A DNA stretch of 64,000 nucleotides from Saccharibacillus sp. O23 (lineage in GTDB: Bacteria; Bacillota; Bacilli; Paenibacillales; Paenibacillaceae): NCBI RefSeq assembly GCF_002205895.1, contig NZ_NJDE01000007.1, positions 310,001 to 374,000 of the forward strand, in the 5' to 3' direction. Positions 26,267 through 35,049 of the stretch are shown piece after piece; position 1 is the first letter of the stretch; every line of letters begins with the position of its first letter. A model generated the notes under the pieces. The model had not been told where the DNA came from, did not search any database, and saw nothing but the letters and a program-made list of their open reading frames with translations. A program made the translations under genes and the position numbers.

Positions 26267-27814
26267 ATGAACGACAAATTGATGATCGGCGTCGATATCG
26301 GCACCACCAGCACCAAAGCGGTATTGTTCAAAGAAAACGGCGAGGTCGTCTCGCAGGAGAACGTCGGATACCCGCTGCATACCCCTTCGCCGTCCGTAGC
26401 CGAACAAGATCCGGACGAGATCTACCGGGCGGTCGTTCGCGCGATCGAAGGCGCGGTGCGGAGCGGCGGCGCGAAGCCCGACCAGGTGCTGCTGGTCTCG
26501 TTCAGCTCGGCCATGCACAGCCTGATCGGACTGGACGCGACAGGACAGCCGGTCACGGCCTGCATCACTTGGGCGGACAATCGCAGCGCCGCGTGGACCA
26601 AGAAACTGAAGAACGAACTGGGCGGACGCGAGATTTATCTGCGGACCGGCACGCCGATCCATCCGATGTCGCCGCTGTCGAAGCTGCTCTGGCTGCGTCA
26701 TGACCAGTCGGAACTGTTCGGACGCTGCGAGAAGTTCGTTTCGATCAAAGAATACGTGTTCTTCCGTTTGTTCGGCGAATACGTGATCGACCACTCGATC
26801 GCTTCGGCTACCGGCTTGTTCAATCTGGAGAAGCTGGATTGGGACGAAGAAGCTTTGAAGCTTGCCGGCGTGACGCCGGAACATTTGTCGAAGCCGGTGC
26901 CGACGACGCACGCGGTGAGCGGCCTGCCTCCGGCACTGGCGGCGGATCTCGGTTTGGCGGTCGAGACGCCGTTTATCGTGGGCGCGAGCGACGGCGTGCT
27001 GTCGAATCTGGGCGTGGGCGCGATCCGTCCGGGCGTCGTGGCGGCCACGATCGGTACCAGCGGCGCGATCCGCACCGTGGTGGAGCGGCCGGTAACCGAT
27101 CCGAAGGGACGCTTCTTCTGTTACGCGCTGGCTCCGGGCCTCTGGGTCATCGGCGGTCCGGTCAACAACGGCGGCATGCTGTTCCGCTGGGTACGCGACG
27201 AATTCGCGGCTTCGGAAGTCGAAACGGCCAAGCGGCTCGGCATCGATCCTTACGATGTCCTGACGCGCATCGCGGAACAAGTGCGTCCCGGCTCGGAAGG
27301 GCTGCTGTTCCATCCGTACCTGACCGGCGAGCGCGCGCCGCTCTGGAACCCGGATGCGCGCGGATCGTTTTTCGGCCTGACCATGAACCACCGCAAAGAG
27401 CATATGATCCGCTCCGTGCTGGAAGGCGTCATCTTCAACCTGTACACCGTCATGTTGGCGATGGAAGAACAGATCGGCCGTCCGCAGAAGATTCACGCGA
27501 CCGGCGGTTTTGCCCGTTCGCCGCTGTGGCGGCAGATGATGGCCGATATCTTCGATCAGGAAGTGATCGTGCCGGAGAGCTTCGAGAGTTCTTGCCTCGG
27601 CGCGGCCGTGCTGGGATTATACGCGCTGAAACGCGTGCCTTCGCTGGACGTGGTGGAAGACATGATCGGCGGCACCAATCGGCACGAGCCGAACGAAGAG
27701 AGCGCCAAGATCTACAAACATCTGCTGCCGATCTTCATCTCCGTGTCCCGCAGCTTGGAGAACGAATACGAAGCGATCGCCCGTTTCCAACGCGACATGG
27801 CGGGAGAATCGTAA
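26267..27814 (+). CDS. gntK: Gluconokinase, FGGY family
   Basis: A 515-residue carbohydrate kinase of the same FGGY type as Bacillus GntK. The phosphate-binding start is GVDIGTTSTKAVLFKENG. The central substrate region includes CITWADNRSA. The second ATP-binding motif is ATIGTSGAIR, and the FGGY-type signature lies around HATGGFARSPLWRQM. It converts gluconate to 6-phosphogluconate, the substrate of gnd. GGAAGG precedes ATG. It shares the gluconate operon with gntP. Confidence 0.94.
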   Translation: MNDKLMIGVDIGTTSTKAVLFKENGEVVSQENVGYPLHTPSPSVAEQDPDEIYRAVVRAIEGAVRSGGAKPDQVLLVSFSSAMHSLIGLDATGQPVTACITWADNRSAAWTKKLKNELGGREIYLRTGTPIHPMSPLSKLLWLRHDQSELFGRCEKFVSIKEYVFFRLFGEYVIDHSIASATGLFNLEKLDWDEEALKLAGVTPEHLSKPVPTTHAVSGLPPALAADLGLAVETPFIVGASDGVLSNLGVGAIRPGVVAATIGTSGAIRTVVERPVTDPKGRFFCYALAPGLWVIGGPVNNGGMLFRWVRDEFAASEVETAKRLGIDPYDVLTRIAEQVRPGSEGLLFHPYLTGERAPLWNPDARGSFFGLTMNHRKEHMIRSVLEGVIFNLYTVMLAMEEQIGRPQKIHATGGFARSPLWRQMMADIFDQEVIVPESFESSCLGAAVLGLYALKRVPSLDVVEDMIGGTNRHEPNEESAKIYKHLLPIFISVSRSLENEYEAIARFQRDMAGES

Positions 27815-27933
27815 GAGCGAAGCGAAGAGAGCGGAGAAGCGTCGCGCCGGGGGCGCTTCTTCCCGAGCCGATCGAACGACCCTCTTTCGTCGTCGGATCG
27901 GGAACCGGATATGGATTTAAGAATGTTGAACGT

Positions 27934-27982
27934 AAAAAAAGCCGTTCGCTTTTCGACGTCAGTCGAGAAACGAACGGCTTTT
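27934..27982. terminator. Bidirectional terminator between gntK and the SLH gene
   Basis: AAAAGCCGTTCG pairs with CGAACGGCTTTT, with a second inner stem TTTTCGAC/GTCGAGAA. The A and T runs on both sides serve the convergent genes. Confidence 0.88.
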
Positions 27983-28077
27983 CGAGTTATCGAGCTGCGA
28001 AGCAGCGGCGTTCGAACACGCGGAACAAGGCAGCGCGCCGAAGCGGCCTGACCGTCCCGTATCGCCGACGATCGGAA

Positions 28078-29157
28078 TCAACGCGTCGAACTCGGCGTAT
28101 GATCGAGCGAGGCGGCCATGATATCGCCGTAAGCCCAATGCGAAGGCGCGACGTCGCTCCAAGTCATCGGAAGTCCCGGATCGGCAGGGCGGTCGGTCAA
28201 GCGATTGAACAGCACGGCGATCTCGGCGCGCGTCACCGCCTGATCGGGCCGGAAGCTGCCGTTCGGATAGCCGCCGAGCGCGCCGTTTGCCGCGGCGGCA
28301 GCGATCGCGTCGGCCGCCCAGTGGCCGGCCGTATCGTTGAACGAAGCGGCTTTCGAGCCGGCTTCGTTCTTCCAGCCGAACACGTTGACCAGAATCTGCG
28401 CCAGTTCGGCGCGGCTGACTTCCCGGTTCGGCTCGAAGCGCGAGCCGCCCGTGCCCTGCATCCAACCGTTCGCGGTCACGATCGCGACGCTGGCCGCGGA
28501 CCATTTGCCCGGATCGATATCGCGGAACGCGGCTTCCGTGCCCTTGTAGTCTTTGCCCATCGACCGCTGGAGCACGGCCGCGAGTTCGACGCGGGTCACG
28601 TTCTGTTCGGGCCGGAACAAGCCGTCCGTATAACCGCTCATATAAGCGGGATATTTATGCGCCGCCGGAGTCAGCGAGAACGCATAGTCCGTGCCGGTCG
28701 CTCCGATATGCAGGATACCTGCCGCCGCATCGCTTCCGCTTGCTTTGCGGCTGTCGAACGGCAGATAGCCGTTCTTCTCGCCGACGAGGTAATAATCCGC
28801 TTCGCCGGGCACGGAACGGATATACAAGCCGGACGAATCGCTTGTCGGCGCGCTCGGCGAGCCGACGCCGTTCGCGTCGGGCAGCGCTTTGCCGGGCAGG
28901 CGTCCGGCCGCCCGATTGGCGGCGGTATCCGCCCAATAGAGCGTGATCTTCACGCCCTCCAGCGCTCGGCCGTTCACGGCATCGGTGACGGAGACTCGCA
29001 GCGCGGACGAATTAGACGGCAGCGCTTCGGCCTGAACCGTCTCCGCCGCATAGACTTCAGGCGTGCCGGGAAAGACCGGAAGCAGCACGCCGGCGCTCAG
29101 CAGCAGGGCGACAAAGGACGGACCGACTCGTTGGGGCACGGACATTCCGGATTTCAT
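28078..29157 (-). CDS. S-layer-homology domain surface protein
   Basis: A 359-residue exported protein with GGAGGCGATTGCC before ATG. A signal peptide covers about residues 1-38 (ending EVYAAE). Next is a carboxypeptidase-regulatory or CnaB-like beta domain (about 50-165, LRVSVTDAVNGRALEGVKITLYWAD). Three SLH repeats follow from about residue 170 to 340, each with the F-RP/EP-x-TRxE pattern (GLFRPEQNVTRVELA, RFEPNREVSRAELA, GSFRPDQAVTRAEIA). SLH domains bind pyruvylated cell-wall polymers, so this is a small wall-attached protein. What the beta domain does is unknown. Confidence 0.9.
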   Translation of the reverse strand: MKSGMSVPQRVGPSFVALLLSAGVLLPVFPGTPEVYAAETVQAEALPSNSSALRVSVTDAVNGRALEGVKITLYWADTAANRAAGRLPGKALPDANGVGSPSAPTSDSSGLYIRSVPGEADYYLVGEKNGYLPFDSRKASGSDAAAGILHIGATGTDYAFSLTPAAHKYPAYMSGYTDGLFRPEQNVTRVELAAVLQRSMGKDYKGTEAAFRDIDPGKWSAASVAIVTANGWMQGTGGSRFEPNREVSRAELAQILVNVFGWKNEAGSKAASFNDTAGHWAADAIAAAAANGALGGYPNGSFRPDQAVTRAEIAVLFNRLTDRPADPGLPMTWSDVAPSHWAYGDIMAASLDHTPSSTR

Positions 29158-29444
29158 GGCAATCGCCTCCGTAATCGGGATAGGATCTTGGACCGAGCGG
29201 CGGGAATCGGGTTGTCAGACCGGCTGATGCAAGGAAGCGGGCTACAAGCTGCGACGAACGGGCGGCGGACAGTCGGCAAGCAGTGGCGGGAAAAGGGCGG
29301 AGGAACGTCGCAGAATCTTCTATAGGTATAGATAAACCTACGATTGTCGGCATAATCCGTCTATCGGTCGAATTTGAAAGGAATTTCCGTTTTTTGTCGG
29401 CGATTTCCGGAAAATCCGGTTCGAATCGAATCGGCCGCGCATGG
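29158..29444. other. Non-coding stretch upstream of the SLH gene
   Basis: No credible gene on either strand. It presumably holds the SLH promoter, which I could not place with confidence. Confidence 0.5.
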
Positions 29445-29495
29445 AAAAGAGCCGATCGACGAACGAGCCGGGAAAGCTCGTATGCCGATCGGCTC
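29445..29495 (-). terminator. Strong minus-strand terminator below the S-box
   Basis: On the minus strand GAGCCGATC ... GATCGGCTC encloses a second stem ACGAGC/GCTCGT and is followed by TTTTCC. It would end any transcript that reads through the S-box riboswitch about 250 bases upstream. Confidence 0.75.
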
Positions 29496-29746
29496 CCGTT
29501 CCGAAAACGCCGACGCTCCGGATGATTGCATGTGAGGATGGAATCACGCGTCTGATGCAGCCGGGATCGGAATGAAGAGCGACCGATCCGGTGCGTGCCG
29601 GCGAAAGACTTTGACGACTTGGAGACAGCCGGACCGCGATCGAGCGTAACGTTCCGGCGGGCGAAGCGCGGCGGCAGGGACCGCCGGACTTCGCTTATAA
29701 GAACCGGCAGATGCCGGGCTTACGCATAAGCGTTCATCCGAATACC

Positions 29747-29937
29747 AAAAAGCCTCTTCCCGATAAGAAGAGGCTCGAATAAGCGAAGGTCTCTTCTTAT
29801 CTCTCCGTTCGCTCCGTCGAACCGGCGGATTCTTCCGCGCGGCGATAAAACGAACGAGCAAGAATTAGCACCGTGCCCCTTAAGGGGGTCGGTTGCCGGG
29901 CTTCATCGGGCTGGTCCCTCCGCCTGCTCTTGATAAG
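29747..29937 (-). promoter_or_regulatory. SAM-I (S-box) riboswitch with its own terminator
   Basis: Read on the minus strand, the consensus elements occur in order: CTTATC (P1 5' arm, 29932-29937), AAGAGCAGGCGGAGGGAC, CAGCCCGATGAAGCC, CGGCAACC, the pairing P3 arms CCCC/GGGG, GGTGCTAATTC and GAGATAAG (P1 3' arm, 29796-29803). A terminator AGCCTCTTC...GAAGAGGCT with five T follows at 29747-29775. Its 5' side overlaps sequence complementary to the P1 region, the normal antiterminator logic. High SAM should therefore stop transcription. No methionine or sulfur gene lies downstream on this strand. Confidence 0.92.
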
Positions 29938-30001
29938 GTTGATATGTCTGCATTATGCCATGCAAGCCGGGGGACTGTCAACGATTCGCCGGCTTCGCGA
30001 T

Positions 30002-30031
30002 TTGCAAACGGCGCTTCGTTTCCGGTACGCT
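30002..30031 (+). promoter_or_regulatory. Candidate promoter of the omega-amidase gene
   Basis: TTGCAA (30002-30007) and TACGCT (30026-30031) are separated by 18 bases, about 45 bases before the gene start. Confidence 0.4.
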
Positions 30032-30076
30032 GAACAGAATACGCATAACGCAAATCCGAAGAACGGAGGCAGCGCC

Positions 30077-30865
30077 ATGACCAAACGGAAAATCACCTGC
30101 ATTCAGCACAATATCGTTTTCGGCGATCCGGAACGCAATTATGCGGCGATGGAAGCGAGCATCGCCCGCGCGACGCAAAACAAGCCGGATATCGTAGTCC
30201 TGCCGGAGCTGTGGACGACGGGATACGACTTGACGCGGCTGGACGAGATCGCCGACGAAGAAGCGTCCCGCACGCGGGCTTTCCTCGCGGCGGCCGCCCG
30301 CAAATACGGGGTCGATCTGGTCGGCGGTTCCGCGGCCGAACGTACGCCGCAGGGCGTATTCAATACGCTGCTGGTCTACGATCGCGAAGGAAGACCTTGC
30401 GGAGCGTACAGCAAAGCGCATCTGTTCCGCTTGATGGACGAGCATCTGCATCTGAAGGCCGGAGACCGAAAAGGAAGATTCGAACTGAGCGGACTCCGAA
30501 GCGCGGGCGCGATCTGCTACGATATCCGGTTCCCCGAATGGATTCGCGCGAATATGGCCGACGGCGCGGAAGTCTTGTTCGTGACGGCGGAATGGCCGCT
30601 GGAACGGCTGCATCATTGGCGTACGCTGCTGATCGCCCGGGCGATCGAAAATCAATGCTGGGTCGTCGCCTGCAACCGCAGCGGCCGCGATCCCGACCAT
30701 GTTTTCGCGGGTCATTCGCTGATCGTGGGACCGTGGGGAGACGTCTTGGCCGAAGCGGGGGAAGAAGACGAGTTTCTGACCGCGGAGATCGATACGGAGG
30801 AAGTCGCGAGAGCGAGAGGACGGATCCCGGTATTCGAAGACCGTAGACCCGACCTTTACCGTTGA
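30077..30865 (+). CDS. mtnU: Carbon-nitrogen hydrolase (omega-amidase of methionine salvage, MtnU-like)
   Basis: ATG 30077 follows GGAGG and gives 262 residues. The nitrilase-superfamily triad is E44 in VLPELW, K113 in YSKAHLF and C147 in AICYDIRFPE. The sequence resembles the Bacillus YkrU/MtnU branch, which hydrolyses alpha-ketoglutaramate formed by transamination during methionine salvage. The longer in-frame extension upstream runs through the riboswitch region and was rejected. An S-box lies 140 bases upstream on the opposite strand, consistent with a sulfur-metabolism neighbourhood, though the rest of the salvage genes are absent here. Confidence 0.85.
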   Translation: MTKRKITCIQHNIVFGDPERNYAAMEASIARATQNKPDIVVLPELWTTGYDLTRLDEIADEEASRTRAFLAAAARKYGVDLVGGSAAERTPQGVFNTLLVYDREGRPCGAYSKAHLFRLMDEHLHLKAGDRKGRFELSGLRSAGAICYDIRFPEWIRANMADGAEVLFVTAEWPLERLHHWRTLLIARAIENQCWVVACNRSGRDPDHVFAGHSLIVGPWGDVLAEAGEEDEFLTAEIDTEEVARARGRIPVFEDRRPDLYR

Positions 30866-30866
30866 A

Positions 30867-30908
30867 GCCTGCACGCAAACGCCGGAGTGCGGGTTCGCGT
30901 ACAGGTAC
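30867..30908. terminator. Hairpin between mtnU and crtQ
   Basis: CCTGCACGCAAACGCCG pairs imperfectly with CGGGTTCGCGTACAGG. It lies between convergent genes. There is no strong T run, so function as a terminator is uncertain. It resembles the end of the MITE-like element (CGCGTAC, ACGCAAAC). Confidence 0.45.
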
Positions 30909-30943
30909 CTTGTCAACACTAAAGGTAAGGGTGCTCGTTCGGA

Positions 30944-32050
30944 TCAGACTTTGATTTTGCGGCCTCGCCAATTCACGGAATGGAAAATGTTCACGCGGAT
31001 GAACGAATACAGATAGATGCCGACGAAAAACGCAAACCAGATCGGATAAACGAGGAATACCGCCTTGTTGAAATTGCCGACCCTTCCGGCAAACCATGCG
31101 GTCTGAACCGCATACAGCCCGTATAAGATCCCGCCGGCGACGATAGCCGCGGGACTGCCGTGCATGATCGACGCAATCAGAGCCGAAGCGGCGATAAAGC
31201 TGCCGGAGATCCAGAAGATGACCATCAGCATCACGATCGGATGCGTCGACTTGGAGCCGACGGCGAAACTTTTGCACCAGCCTTCGATCAAGCTGCCTAA
31301 GCCTTCCGGGTACATGCGCAAAGAAATAATGCCTTTGCCGCCCAGACAGCGAACCGGAAGATCCTGTTCCAGAAAAGATTCGCCGAGCGCCAGATCGTCC
31401 ATGATGGCGCCTTCGATCTTGTGGTGGCCTCCGGACAGGAAGTAGTCTTCCCGGTTGCAGAGGATGCACGGACCGAACGAACCGGCCGTTTTGAACCGCG
31501 TGCCCCGAACCGTGAACAGATTCATGCCGACCACGACGATGATATTGAAGACGACGGATATGTATTCGTACAATCGCTCTACGGTATGAAAAGGCTGAAG
31601 CGCCGTAATGCCGCGCGCGCCTTGTTCCTGATGAAAATGCAGCAGACGGCTCAATCCGTCTTCGTCTTCGAACCTTGTATCGGCGTCCAGAAACAATAAC
31701 CAGCTTCCCGAAGCTTGCTGCGCGCCGTACCAGCAGGCCGACGATTTTCCCGCGCCTTCGCCCCGCAGCACCTTCGCGCCGAGACTTTCCGCGAGGGCCG
31801 CGGTTCCGTCCGCGGAATCGTCGTCCACGACCAGAGTCTCGAACTGCCGGAAGCGCTGCTGCCGCAGCGATTCCAGCAGCGGACGGATCCGTTTTTCTTC
31901 GTTTCGGGCCGGAATGACGATGGACACGAACGGCAGCCCAGACGCGGAGCGGGAAGAGGACCGGGGAACCGGAAGCGACCAGAACACGAGCACGCCGATG
32001 ATCGCCGCCGCGAACCCGATCGCCAGTTTAACGATTTCCATAGTCGTCAT
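30944..32050 (-). CDS. crtQ: 4,4'-diaponeurosporenoate glycosyltransferase (CrtQ-like)
   Basis: A 368-residue family 2 glycosyltransferase with an N-terminal membrane helix, the GT-A start VSIVIPARNEEKRIRPLLES, DDDSADGT and the DxD-like LFLDADTRF. Three or four membrane helices lie near the C-terminus (residues 270-355). It fits staphylococcal CrtQ, which attaches glucose to the carboxyl end of the C30 carotenoid acid at the membrane. AGGAGG precedes ATG at 32050; a TTG three bases earlier is an alternative. It is the last gene of the carotenoid operon, 15 bases behind crtN. Confidence 0.87.
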   Translation of the reverse strand: MTTMEIVKLAIGFAAAIIGVLVFWSLPVPRSSSRSASGLPFVSIVIPARNEEKRIRPLLESLRQQRFRQFETLVVDDDSADGTAALAESLGAKVLRGEGAGKSSACWYGAQQASGSWLLFLDADTRFEDEDGLSRLLHFHQEQGARGITALQPFHTVERLYEYISVVFNIIVVVGMNLFTVRGTRFKTAGSFGPCILCNREDYFLSGGHHKIEGAIMDDLALGESFLEQDLPVRCLGGKGIISLRMYPEGLGSLIEGWCKSFAVGSKSTHPIVMLMVIFWISGSFIAASALIASIMHGSPAAIVAGGILYGLYAVQTAWFAGRVGNFNKAVFLVYPIWFAFFVGIYLYSFIRVNIFHSVNWRGRKIKV

Positions 32051-32067
32051 CAAGCGAGCCTCCTTTC

Positions 32068-33597
32068 TTATTTCGCCGAATAATCGAACTGCTCGCCCGT
32101 GTCGTCTTGGATCAATTCTTGAGAAGCGATCTTGGCCGACAGGAGCACGATCGGAACGCCCGCGCCGGGATGCGTGCTGCTTCCGGCAAAATACAGGTTT
32201 TCGCAGTCGCTCGCTTTGCTTTGCGGACGATAGTGGTTGCTTTGTTTGAGAATAGGCTGCAAGCCGAACGTGGCGCCGTTATACGCGTTGAATTTCGAAC
32301 GAAAATCGAGCGGCGTGGTATGCGTTTCGGTCACGATCTCGTTTTCGATATTTTCGAAGCCGCGAATCTTTTTGAGCTCGTTCAAGATGTACCCGCGGTA
32401 ATAAGCAACCGTTTCTTCGTTCCATTCGTACTTGGACTCGGCCGCGTTCGATACGGGCATCAGGATATACAAGCCGTCTTTGCCTTCGGGAGCCAGAGAC
32501 GAATCCGCTTTCGAAGCGATATACACGTAGAACGAAGCGTTCGTCAGTTTTTTGCCGTCGAAGATGTCTTTCAGATTCTGATCCAAGTTCTCGTTGAACA
32601 TGAAATTATGCACGTGCTCGATTTCTTCGTATTTCCGATCCATGCCGAGATACAGCACGAAACAAGAGCAGGAGTACTTCAAGCTGTCGACTTTCTTATC
32701 GGTATATTTGCCTTTGGCCGGCTTGTTCTGCACCAGATGTTTGATCGCGTACGGGAAGTCGGCGTTGCACACCACATAATCCGCAGAGACGTTTTGTCCG
32801 TCCGCGACGATCCCTTCCGCTTTTCCGTTGCGAATCGCGATCTCCTGCACGTTTTTGCCGTAATGGATCGAACCGCCCAGTTCCTTGAACAGCCGTTCCA
32901 TCGACAAAGCCATCGTGTACATCCCGCCTTTGATGAACCAGACTCCGTACAGAAATTGCAGCATGGGAATCATGGTGTAGAAAGAAGGGCTGGTCAGAGG
33001 CGAGATGCCGATATACAGCGTTTGAAAGCTGATCATCTGCCGCAGCCTTTTGCTTTTGATATACCGTCCGACGAATTGATCCGCGGTATCGTACGGTTTC
33101 AGCTTCACCGCTTTTTTGAGCATCGGAAGATTGTAGAAATCGGCTCTTTTGCGGAAAGGTCTCGGAAGAATATAGTGCTTGGCGATGACGAACTTCTGAT
33201 AAATCTCGTTCATGTACCGGAAAAAGCCGGACACGTCTTCTTCGCTGATCGACTCGATCGTGCGGGTCAGTTCGGTCATGTCGGAAGAGATATCGAAAGG
33301 TTGGTCGGGGATGTCGCTGAAATAAGCCCGATAGATCGGGTCGAGCTTCTGCATCGGAATGTAATCGTCCGGATCGCGGCCGCACGATTCGAAGATTTCC
33401 CGGTAGATCTCCGGCATCATCACGATGCTCGGCCCCAGATCGAACCGGTATCCTCCTTCCAGTTCGATCCGGTTCATCTTGCCTCCGGGCGTCGCCTCTT
33501 TCTCGTAGATCTCGACTTGATAGCCCGCATGCTGCAACCTGATCGCGGTCGCGAGCCCGGCTACCCCGCCTCCGATGACGATCACCTTTTTACTCAT
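32068..33597 (-). CDS. crtN: 4,4'-diapophytoene desaturase (CrtN-like)
   Basis: A 509-residue FAD-dependent desaturase. It starts with the dinucleotide-binding motif VIVIGGGVAGLATAIRLQHAGY and ends with the carotenoid-oxidoreductase signature NLYFAGSSTHPGAGVPIVLLSA. The length equals staphylococcal CrtN (about 500). It introduces the conjugated double bonds that make the yellow-orange C30 chromophore at the membrane. It is one of two CrtI-family genes in this operon; assigning this one as CrtN and the other as CrtP rests on motif impression and order, so the two could be exchanged. GAGGGTACGC precedes ATG. Confidence 0.85.
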   Translation of the reverse strand: MSKKVIVIGGGVAGLATAIRLQHAGYQVEIYEKEATPGGKMNRIELEGGYRFDLGPSIVMMPEIYREIFESCGRDPDDYIPMQKLDPIYRAYFSDIPDQPFDISSDMTELTRTIESISEEDVSGFFRYMNEIYQKFVIAKHYILPRPFRKRADFYNLPMLKKAVKLKPYDTADQFVGRYIKSKRLRQMISFQTLYIGISPLTSPSFYTMIPMLQFLYGVWFIKGGMYTMALSMERLFKELGGSIHYGKNVQEIAIRNGKAEGIVADGQNVSADYVVCNADFPYAIKHLVQNKPAKGKYTDKKVDSLKYSCSCFVLYLGMDRKYEEIEHVHNFMFNENLDQNLKDIFDGKKLTNASFYVYIASKADSSLAPEGKDGLYILMPVSNAAESKYEWNEETVAYYRGYILNELKKIRGFENIENEIVTETHTTPLDFRSKFNAYNGATFGLQPILKQSNHYRPQSKASDCENLYFAGSSTHPGAGVPIVLLSAKIASQELIQDDTGEQFDYSAK

Positions 33598-33651
33598 GCG
33601 TACCCTCGTTTCCGTATCGTATTTGCTCCATAAGCCGGGTCGTCAACCGGA

Positions 33652-35049
33652 TCATAACAGCCGCTTTCTCAACTTCTTCAACGCGTTCAGGTTCCGGTCG
33701 GAATAAGGCGGAAATTTGCCCGGAAAGCGCAGGTAATGATAAGTGCGGACATTCGTTTTCTCGTAGCTGAAAGCCAGAAAGCCGGCTCGGCCGTGATAAG
33801 CGCCGTATCCGCTTCGGCCCACGCCGCCGAACGCGATATGGGGGCTCGCGGCATGATGGATCACTTGATTGACGCTGACGGTGGAAGAACGCATATAATC
33901 GTCGAACCGTTGTATTCGCTGTTTGTTCGTGCTGAACAGGTATCCGGTGAGCGCATCGCGCTGAAGATCGCCGCCGGACAACAAAGTCTCGAAATCGGCA
34001 TAGGGAACGACCGGGAGGACCGGACCGAAAATTTCTTCTTCCGAGACCGGGCTTCCCGGCCGAATATCCGTCAACACGGTCGGCGCGACAAACCGGTCGG
34101 ACCGGTCATGCTGGCCGCCGAAACGGATCGTACCTTGTCCAAGCAGATCGACCATTTTATCGAAATGGGCGTCGGTGCAGATTCGGCCGTAATCCGGGCT
34201 TGCCTGCGGCCGCTCGCCGTAGAACGCGGACAGCGCGGCGGCAATCTCGCTCAGCGTCTGCTCGTAAACGGACTCATGCACGAACAGCGTATCCGGCGCG
34301 ATGCAGGTCTGCCCGGCATTCAGGAACTTGCCCCAGACGATGTCCCGGACGGCGGCGCTCGAAAAGCCCGTTTCGTCCAGAATGCACGGATTTTTCCCGC
34401 CGAGTTCGAGAATCGTCGGCGTCAGCCGTTTGGCGGCCTGATCGGCGACAAGTCGGCCCGTTCGGGTACTGCCCGTGAAGAAGATCAAGTCGAAAGGGGC
34501 CGAAGTCAATCGGCTCGCAACCTGCGCATCTCCGTTCACGACGAGCAGCTGGTCCCGCGGAAACGCTTGATTGATGATTTCTTCGAGCAGCCCGGCCGAT
34601 GCCGGCGCGTATTCGGACGGTTTGATCACGCAGGAATTGCCGCCGGCGATGGCGCCGATCACGGGCATCAGCGTAAGCTGGACCGGGTAATTCCACGAAC
34701 CGATGATCAGCACGCTGCCGTAAGGCTGTCTTTTTTTGCGAAACACTTCGATCACGCCCAATTTGAGGTGCCTTGACCTTCGAGGGCGGTTCCATCCGGC
34801 GAGATGCTTGCAGACGTAATCGATTTCGTTCAACAGAACGGCGATCTCGGACGAAAAAGATTCGAACGCGGGTTTTCCGAGATCGGCGTGCAAAGCGTCG
34901 GCCAGATCTTTTTCGCGCTCCGTCAAAAGGCGTTTCAGCTTCAAAAGCTGCTTTTTGCGCATCTCGCTCGAAGGGATTCCTTGCTCGAACCGTTCTTCCC
35001 GCTGCTTTTGCGACAATATGTCCAGAAAATCAAGGTCAGCGTCGGGCAT
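33652..35049 (-). CDS. aldH: Aldehyde dehydrogenase of the carotenoid operon (diaponeurosporenal dehydrogenase-like)
   Basis: A 465-residue NAD(P)-dependent aldehyde dehydrogenase of the class 3 (membrane-associated, fatty-aldehyde) type. It contains IGSWNYPVQLTLMPVIGAIAGGN, FTGSTRTGR, the catalytic glutamate in LELGGKNP and the catalytic cysteine in NAGQTCIAPD. It lies between crtP and crtN and overlaps crtP by 14 bases. This strongly suggests that it oxidises the terminal aldehyde made by CrtP to the carboxylic acid that CrtQ glycosylates. The basic C-terminal tail (LKKLRKRLL) may hold it at the membrane. Confidence 0.88.
   Translation of the reverse strand: MPDADLDFLDILSQKQREERFEQGIPSSEMRKKQLLKLKRLLTEREKDLADALHADLGKPAFESFSSEIAVLLNEIDYVCKHLAGWNRPRRSRHLKLGVIEVFRKKRQPYGSVLIIGSWNYPVQLTLMPVIGAIAGGNSCVIKPSEYAPASAGLLEEIINQAFPRDQLLVVNGDAQVASRLTSAPFDLIFFTGSTRTGRLVADQAAKRLTPTILELGGKNPCILDETGFSSAAVRDIVWGKFLNAGQTCIAPDTLFVHESVYEQTLSEIAAALSAFYGERPQASPDYGRICTDAHFDKMVDLLGQGTIRFGGQHDRSDRFVAPTVLTDIRPGSPVSEEEIFGPVLPVVPYADFETLLSGGDLQRDALTGYLFSTNKQRIQRFDDYMRSSTVSVNQVIHHAASPHIAFGGVGRSGYGAYHGRAGFLAFSYEKTNVRTYHYLRFPGKFPPYSDRNLNALKKLRKRLL

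Noticed and set aside
26839-29325. An 828-codon plus-strand frame running through gntK, the terminator and the antisense of the SLH gene
   Set aside because: The translation is arginine-rich and motif-free, and it crosses a strong terminator; the gntK and SLH frames explain the DNA.
29544-29861. A 105-codon minus-strand frame through the S-box and beyond as its target gene
   Set aside because: The frame runs through the aptamer and terminator, has no ribosome binding site, and its translation shows no family pattern.
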